A stretch of DNA of 11,567 nt from Clostridia bacterium (GTDB lineage Bacteria; Aerophobota; Aerophobia; Aerophobales; AE-B3A): assembly GCA_009618505.1 (NCBI GenBank), contig WJOQ01000260.1, positions 1-11,567 of the forward strand, in the 5' to 3' direction. Below the pieces are notes generated by a model. That model worked only from the letters and a program-made list of their open reading frames with translations, was not told the origin of the DNA and made no database searches. Each line of letters opens with the position of its first letter. Positions within the stretch are counted from its first letter, which is position 1. The position numbers and the translations under genes are program-made. This document shows positions 7,882 to 11,567 of this stretch, piece after piece.

Positions 7882-7993
7882 GGATATTCGATTCTCGATA
7901 CTTGATGCTCGCAAAAGACAAAAGAGTAAATTAAAGACGAGTATCGAGTATCTAGCATCGAAATACGATTCACGAAATACGATTCACGAAACG
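7882..7993. repeat. Array of 16 degenerate CG-heptamers, fold-back arrangement
   Basis: The tract divides into 16 consecutive 7-bp units in strict register. Clear units include CGATTCT (7889), CGATACT (7896), CGAGTAT (7938 and 7945), CGAAATA (7959 and 7973) and CGATTCA (7966 and 7980). The four central units (7910-7937) are eroded and A-rich. The left part is roughly the reverse complement of the right part: CTCGATACT near 7894-7902 against AGTATCGAG near 7940-7948. It fills most of the gap between the pfkB kinase and the formyltransferase. Its right end lies inside the kinase reading frame and encodes that protein's last seven residues and stop. Confidence 0.8.
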
Positions 7994-8935
7994 CCTATCC
8001 GGATAAGAATTCCGTCCATATCCTTTTATGCTTTGGGCAGCTGACTTGGTAGCCAATCTGGCACATTCAAACAGAGGAAGTTTTTTTAGAAGACCGGCCA
8101 GAAATCCTGCCGTATAGACATCGCCTGCACCAGTGGTATCTATTGCCTCTGACTTGTCTGCTGGAACTTCTAGCTCTTTATCCCTGGATAAAACATAGGA
8201 ACCTTTTTTGCCCAGGGTGCAGGCAATAATTTCCATTCCATAACCGAGCAGTTTCTTTGCTCCTTTTTTGTAATCTTTGTTGGTTAGAATCTCTGCCTCT
8301 CTCTGAGAGAGAAAGAGAATAAATGAGTGTTCTAAAATGGGAGCAAGCTCTTTTATCCCTTTTGTGGCATGAGGCTCTCCCGGATTGAAACTTATTTTGA
8401 CCTTGGTTTTTGTGGCTACTAGCTTTTGCGCCTCAAAAGGTATCCTGCCTACAAAGGAACTCATATGCAAAAATTGAGCTTTATTAATATAATCAATATC
8501 AAGCTCTGAGTAGGATAAGGTGTCATTAGCGTTAGGAAGAATGATAATACTTCTGTCTTTACTTTTATCCAGTAAAACAAGGCATATTCCACTCCTTGTG
8601 TTTTGTCTAATTTTACGGGTGTCTACCCCGGCTTCCTTTAATTCCTTCTGTAAAAAAGCGCCTTCTTCATCTTTACCTGTCTTGCCCAGATACCCACAAG
8701 AAAATCCCATCCTACCTAAGGCGTAGATGGTATTAGCCGCTGAGCCTCCTCCACTTTTCATTCTTAACTTACCTTTGTTTTTCAAAAGCTTCCAAAGACC
8801 CTTAAATTCCCCGTGGCTTCCCGTTTTTTCTCTTCCTCTCTCCATTTCTAAGGAGGCTAAATTATCTACCTCATAGACCATGTCTATATTTAAGGCTCCC
8901 AATCCTACTACGTCCATGGTTGATTGCTCTTTCAT
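7970..8935 (-). CDS. PfkB/ribokinase-family carbohydrate or nucleoside kinase
   Basis: This is a 321-residue protein when started at 8935, which lies 8 nt after the vapC stop and gives a normal family length. The longer reading to 9019 overlaps vapC and adds 28 unlikely residues; the ATG at 8917 is an alternative. PfkB features are the N-terminal strand GLGALNID (11-18), the substrate loop SGGGSAANT (61-69), and the C-terminal signature DTTGAGD (266-272) with D272 as catalytic base and an anion hole in TGAGD. The family phosphorylates sugars or nucleosides with ATP; the substrate is not evident. The last seven residues, RFVNRIS, and the stop are encoded by the heptamer array, directly after YPDR. 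It is probably co-transcribed with vapBC. Confidence 0.88.
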   Translation of the reverse strand: MKEQSTMDVVGLGALNIDMVYEVDNLASLEMERGREKTGSHGEFKGLWKLLKNKGKLRMKSGGGSAANTIYALGRMGFSCGYLGKTGKDEEGAFLQKELKEAGVDTRKIRQNTRSGICLVLLDKSKDRSIIILPNANDTLSYSELDIDYINKAQFLHMSSFVGRIPFEAQKLVATKTKVKISFNPGEPHATKGIKELAPILEHSFILFLSQREAEILTNKDYKKGAKKLLGYGMEIIACTLGKKGSYVLSRDKELEVPADKSEAIDTTGAGDVYTAGFLAGLLKKLPLFECARLATKSAAQSIKGYGRNSYPDRRFVNRIS

Positions 8936-8943
8936 TCTCGACG

Positions 8944-9342
8944 TTACATCTCTCTTTCTCTTAAGTCCATTATCCCTTTCATAAGAGGAAAATGCTTGTC
9001 TCGATGGAGTAAAAGGCAATTGTAATGACTGGCTACTGTAGCGATCAAGATGTCAGCCAGGGGCACATTAATTCCCGTTCTTCTCAGTTTAAATCCCACC
9101 CTATAGCTTTTTTCCCAGATAATATTGGTTATTTTAAAGGCAGGAAGGGCTGCAAAATCAGCCTGCAATTGACTATATTCCCTTTGCGACCTTGCTCCTC
9201 GCAAAACCTCTAAAATTACAATTTCACAAGTTGCTGCCCTCTCTTTGAGAATCAGTGATTTTATCTCATCTTCCAATTCCCTTTCTCCCTTAAAATAGAG
9301 AACCCAAATGGTGGTATCTATCAAGCACTTTTCAGAATTCAT
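8944..9342 (-). CDS. vapC: VapC-type PIN-domain toxin (ribonuclease)
   Basis: This 132-residue protein is a typical PIN domain. The acidic metal-binding set is D9 in LIDTTIW, E45 in ILEVLRGA, D97 in PLADILIA and D115 in LLHRDKHF, so the nuclease site appears complete. VapC toxins cleave specific RNAs, often tRNA, with Mg2+ and are held inactive by VapB. Its start overlaps the end of vapB by 11 nt, and GAGGAAAG just before the ATG gives a ribosome binding site. The order antitoxin then toxin, the overlap and the family match together make a type II toxin-antitoxin pair. The pfkB kinase starts 8 nt after its stop, so the toxin may share a transcript with a metabolic gene. Confidence 0.9.
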   Translation of the reverse strand: MNSEKCLIDTTIWVLYFKGERELEDEIKSLILKERAATCEIVILEVLRGARSQREYSQLQADFAALPAFKITNIIWEKSYRVGFKLRRTGINVPLADILIATVASHYNCLLLHRDKHFPLMKGIMDLREREM

Positions 9343-9538
9343 CTTTCCTCAGCTTTTTTACATCCTCTAGACTGATATTCAATACTGGACTTCCAAAAAG
9401 ACTGATTAGATGTTCTTTTCTTTTTTTCCTTATCAGTTCTCGGAGTGAGAGATTAACCAACTCCTTCTTAGTTTTGGCTCCTGTTATTTTTTGTGCTTCC
9501 TTAAGGAGCTTTTCATCTATGTCTATAGTGGACCTCAT
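9332..9538 (-). CDS. vapB: VapB-type ribbon-helix-helix antitoxin
   Basis: This 68-residue protein starts MRSTIDIDEKLLKEA and continues GAKTKKELVNLSLRELIRKK, a classic VapB ribbon-helix-helix pattern: a beta strand that binds DNA, followed by two helices. The tail, with SPVLNISLEDVKKLRKDEF, is the part expected to wrap around VapC. AAGGAGGTG (9543-9551) is a strong ribosome binding site five nt (4-5) before the ATG. Antitoxins of this family repress their own promoter, with the toxin as co-repressor. A near-consensus promoter lies immediately upstream, but I could not identify a clear operator palindrome. The strong translation signal fits the need to make antitoxin in excess. Confidence 0.9.
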   Translation of the reverse strand: MRSTIDIDEKLLKEAQKITGAKTKKELVNLSLRELIRKKRKEHLISLFGSPVLNISLEDVKKLRKDEF

Positions 9539-9558
9539 AACGCACCTCCTTATGGCAC

Positions 9559-9587
9559 AGTATATATGAATGTTTTGTGTTTGTCAA
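9559..9587 (-). promoter_or_regulatory. sigma70-type promoter of vapBC(-pfkB)
   Basis: On the minus strand TTGACA (9587-9582) and TATACT (9564-9559) are separated by exactly 17 nt. Transcription would start near 9552, giving a leader of about 14 nt that consists almost entirely of the vapB ribosome binding site. The -35 is perfect and the -10 matches 5 of 6. Confidence 0.8.
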
Positions 9588-9649
9588 GTAAGTTATTGAA
9601 AAATTTTCGGGAAAAATAAGGGTTGAAAGCCTGCTTAATAAAGAGAAAT

Positions 9650-9677
9650 TTGACATTCTTTTCTATTGTTATAAGAT
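9650..9677 (+). promoter_or_regulatory. sigma70-type promoter of the phosphohexomutase gene
   Basis: TTGACA (9650-9655) is followed after 16 nt by TAAGAT (9672-9677; 4 of 6 to TATAAT). The start would fall near 9684, about 24 nt before the ATG. It is divergent from the vapBC promoter, and the two -35 boxes are about 62 nt apart. Confidence 0.6.
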
Positions 9678-9707
9678 AAAATAGCATTTTAGGACCAAGG
9701 AGTAAAG

Positions 9708-11123
9708 ATGGGAAAGATTAAGTTCGGCACTGATGGTTGGCGGGCGGTAATTGCTGACGATTTCACCTTTGCCAATGTAGCCAGAGTTGCCCAGGCAATA
9801 GCTGACTATTATCAAACTCAGCCCGATAAGGAAAAAGGATTAGTAGTAGGATATGATGCTCGTTTTTTGTCTAGAGAATTTGCTCAAGAAATGGTAGAAG
9901 TATTGGTCGGCAACGGCATTTTTGTAATACTTTCTTTGGAGGACATTCCCACTCAGTGTATATCTTTTGCTATAGAAGATAAGGAGTTAGCCGGAGGAGC
10001 GATTGTCACTGCATCTCATAATCCTCCTAAATTCAATGGCATAAAAATCAGAGCTTCTTTTGGTGGTTCAGCTCCTGCTGAAGTTACGGAAAGAATAGAA
10101 GCTTTTTTGGGCAAAAATAAAGTAAGAAAGCTTGCCTTAAAAGAGGCAGCCAAAAAAGGATTGATAAAAATAGAAGACCTTGCCAGAGGATATTTAAAGA
10201 AGGTTGAGTCCTTTCTTGATAAAGATTTAATAAGAAGAGCTAATCTTAAGATAGTTCATGATTCTATGTTTGGAGTAGGAGATGGGTTTATTGAGAAGCT
10301 CCTGGCTAAGTCAGAATGCGAGGTAACTACTATTCACCATAAGTATAATCCTGGCTTTGGCGGTTTAAACCCTGAGCCTATTGAAAAAAATTTAGAGGAT
10401 TTAAAAAGAAAGGTAAGGGAGGTAGGAGCGGATCTGGGAATAGCTACAGATGGAGATGCAGATAGAGCAGGGGTGGTGGATGATAAGGGGAGGTATCTTA
10501 CTCCTCATCAGGTTTTCTCTCTTCTTCTTTTATACTTGGTGGAAGGAAGAAAAATGAGAGGAGGAGTGGTAAAGACGGTTTCTCTGGGTTATCAGCCGGA
10601 AAGAATAGCCAGGGAATTTGCTCTCTCTTTGGATGAAGTACCGGTGGGATTTAAATATGTTTGCCACAAAATGCGGGAGAAAGATGTTCTTTTGGGAGGA
10701 GAAGAAAGCGGAGGATATGGCTTCCGAGGTTACCTTATGGAGAGGGACGGAATTCTTTCTTCCCTTCTTTTTGTAGAGATGGTTACCAAGATGGGCAAGC
10801 CCCTCTCTCTTATTCTAAATAATATGGAAGATAGGTTTGGTGCTTCCTTTTTCAAGCGGGTGGATTTTGAAGAGGCGGGAGTGAGTAAATCAAAGATGAT
10901 AAAAAAGCTTTCATCTTCTGCTCCTTCTTCTTTAGGAGGAGTTCCTTTTAGGGAAATAAAGACCATTGATGGAATTAAATTTATTATGAAAGATGATAGC
11001 TGGCTTCTCATCCGACCTTCAGGAACTGAACCTAAGGTAAGGGTCTATGCTGAAGCAACTAATGAGGTTAGGCTCAATAGAATTATTAAAGAGGGTATGC
11101 AATTAGCCAAAGGAGCAATATAA
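9708..11123 (+). CDS. Alpha-D-phosphohexomutase (phosphoglucomutase/phosphomannomutase family)
   Basis: This 471-residue protein has all four signature loops of the family. They are the phosphoserine loop TASHNPP (101-107, with catalytic S103), the metal-binding loop TDGDADR (247-253, D248/D250/D252), the sugar-binding loop GEESGG (331-336) and the phosphate-binding loop RPSGTEP (436-442). The N-terminal FGTDGWRA motif is also typical. It interconverts hexose 1- and 6-phosphates, feeding glycogen, cell-wall or nucleotide-sugar synthesis. Glucose versus mannose preference cannot be decided from the loops alone. AAGGAG (9697-9702) precedes the ATG by five bases. A CG-heptamer array starts five bases after the stop codon, and no T-run terminator is seen. 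Confidence 0.93.
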   Translation: MGKIKFGTDGWRAVIADDFTFANVARVAQAIADYYQTQPDKEKGLVVGYDARFLSREFAQEMVEVLVGNGIFVILSLEDIPTQCISFAIEDKELAGGAIVTASHNPPKFNGIKIRASFGGSAPAEVTERIEAFLGKNKVRKLALKEAAKKGLIKIEDLARGYLKKVESFLDKDLIRRANLKIVHDSMFGVGDGFIEKLLAKSECEVTTIHHKYNPGFGGLNPEPIEKNLEDLKRKVREVGADLGIATDGDADRAGVVDDKGRYLTPHQVFSLLLLYLVEGRKMRGGVVKTVSLGYQPERIAREFALSLDEVPVGFKYVCHKMREKDVLLGGEESGGYGFRGYLMERDGILSSLLFVEMVTKMGKPLSLILNNMEDRFGASFFKRVDFEEAGVSKSKMIKKLSSSAPSSLGGVPFREIKTIDGIKFIMKDDSWLLIRPSGTEPKVRVYAEATNEVRLNRIIKEGMQLAKGAI

Positions 11124-11127
11124 TTCT

Positions 11128-11211
11128 CGTATATTGTATTGCGTATATCGTATATCGTGTTGCACAATACGCATCACGCACGACGCATCACGAGATACGA
11201 GCAACGAACTA
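11128..11211. repeat. Array of 12 CG-heptamers, fold-back arrangement
   Basis: Twelve consecutive 7-bp units fill the gap between the phosphohexomutase stop and the next start codon. Left-half units are CGTATAT (11128, 11142, 11149), TGTATTG (11135) and CGTGTTG (11156). Right-half units are CGCATCA (11170, 11184), CGCACGA (11177), CGAGATA (11191) and CGAGCAA (11198). Eleven of the 12 positions fit the pattern closely, with CACAATA (11163) the most divergent. Read on the opposite strand the right half again gives CGT-type units, so the array is inverted about its middle; GCGTAT (11141-11146) pairs with ATACGC (11167-11172). The last unit ends on the A of the following ATG. Confidence 0.85.
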
Positions 11212-11567
11212 TGTATGAAGACGTATTGATAGCTGGATTCGGTGGACAAGGGATAATATTTACTGGAAAGCTTCTTTCCTATGCCGGGTTAAGAGAGAGT
11301 AAAGAAGTAGTCTATTTCCCCTCTTATGGGGCAGAGATGCGTGGAGGAACGGCCAATTGTACAGTAATACTATCTACTTCGTCCATTGCTTCACCTATTG
11401 TCTCTTGTCCTCAGAATATCATTATGATGAGTCAGCCTTCTTATTTAAAGTTCTTCTCTAGAATTAAAAAGGGTGGGCAAGCTCTCATAAATACCTCTTT
11501 AATCAGGGATGAATTGGTTAGAGATGATATAGAGATAATAAGAATTCCGGCTAATGAAATTGCCGAA
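11211..11567 (+). CDS. 2-oxoacid:acceptor oxidoreductase gamma subunit (partial, KorC/VorC/PorC-like)
   Basis: The first 119 codons are present, and the frame is open at the window edge. The start MYEDVLIAGFGGQGI and the motif SYGAEMRGGTANC are characteristic of the gamma subunit/domain of 2-oxoacid:ferredoxin oxidoreductases. These couple oxidative decarboxylation of pyruvate, 2-oxoglutarate or branched-chain 2-oxoacids to CoA with reduction of ferredoxin. YGAEMRGG is shared by the KorC and VorC types, so the substrate is left open. Alpha and beta subunit genes are not visible. There is no upstream in-frame alternative start and no good Shine-Dalgarno site: the bases before the ATG belong to the heptamer array. 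Confidence 0.88.
   Translation, partial: MYEDVLIAGFGGQGIIFTGKLLSYAGLRESKEVVYFPSYGAEMRGGTANCTVILSTSSIASPIVSCPQNIIMMSQPSYLKFFSRIKKGGQALINTSLIRDELVRDDIEIIRIPANEIAE

Noticed and set aside
7767..7973. 68-codon minus-strand open frame between pfkB and the formyltransferase
   Set aside because: It mostly reads through the heptamer array and the formyltransferase start, has no ribosome binding site and no family-like sequence. It is an accident of the repeat.
7882..7993. CRISPR array
   Set aside because: The period is 7 bp with no spacers, and units are too short and degenerate for CRISPR repeats. No cas genes are visible.
8936..9019. N-terminal extension of the PfkB kinase to 9019
   Set aside because: It overlaps the vapC coding sequence in another frame, lacks a ribosome binding site, and adds 28 residues outside the PfkB domain.
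9539..9600. VapB operator palindrome
   Set aside because: The AT-rich stretch near the -10 box contains TATATA, but no convincing inverted repeat of useful length was found.

Overview
The window reads as a piece of a low-GC (roughly 40% by eye) bacterial chromosome, probably from an uncultured anaerobe. Good Shine-Dalgarno sites, sigma70-type promoters and an ABC-F ATPase point to Bacteria. The gamma subunit of a 2-oxoacid:ferredoxin oxidoreductase at the right edge points to an anaerobic, ferredoxin-linked metabolism. The lineage cannot be fixed from the sequence alone.

Layout. Positions 1-52 hold at most the tail of an upstream gene, perhaps with a ThiF-like zinc motif. Positions 145-3941 carry three tightly spaced plus-strand genes: a protein with two metallo-beta-lactamase (MBL) halves and a C-terminal beta-sandwich, a D-threonine aldolase/D-serine dehydratase-type PLP enzyme, and a NIF3/DUF34 metalloprotein. 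A short palindromic element then leads into a plus-strand ABC-F ATPase (4003-5895). This ATPase converges with, and overlaps by 9 nt, a minus-strand pair (7792-5887): a PurN-like formyltransferase and a HAD phosphatase-like protein resembling archaeal EhaR/COG4030. Further right on the minus strand is vapB-vapC-pfkB, apparently one transcription unit driven by a near-consensus promoter. Divergent from vapB is a phosphohexomutase gene (9708-11123) with its own promoter. The window ends inside the gene for the oxidoreductase gamma subunit.

The most unusual structure is intergenic. Two tracts, 7882-7993 and 11128-11211, are arrays of degenerate 7-bp units, mostly beginning with CG, that keep strict 7-bp register over 16 and 12 units. 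In each, the left half reads like the reverse complement of the right half, so each could fold back on itself. One array supplies the last seven codons and stop of the pfkB kinase. The other runs up to the start codon of the oxidoreductase subunit. A two-unit remnant (3946-3959) abuts a CTCTCCC/GGGAGAG palindrome whose tail serves as the ribosome binding site of the ABC-F gene. These look like members of a spreading intergenic repeat family that has been co-opted at gene borders.

No single pathway joins all the genes. The left three could form a small amino-acid or metabolite-handling operon. The phosphohexomutase and PfkB kinase are sugar-phosphate enzymes. The formyltransferase/HAD pair has no assignable substrate. 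No CRISPR array, tRNA, rRNA or insertion sequence was seen.
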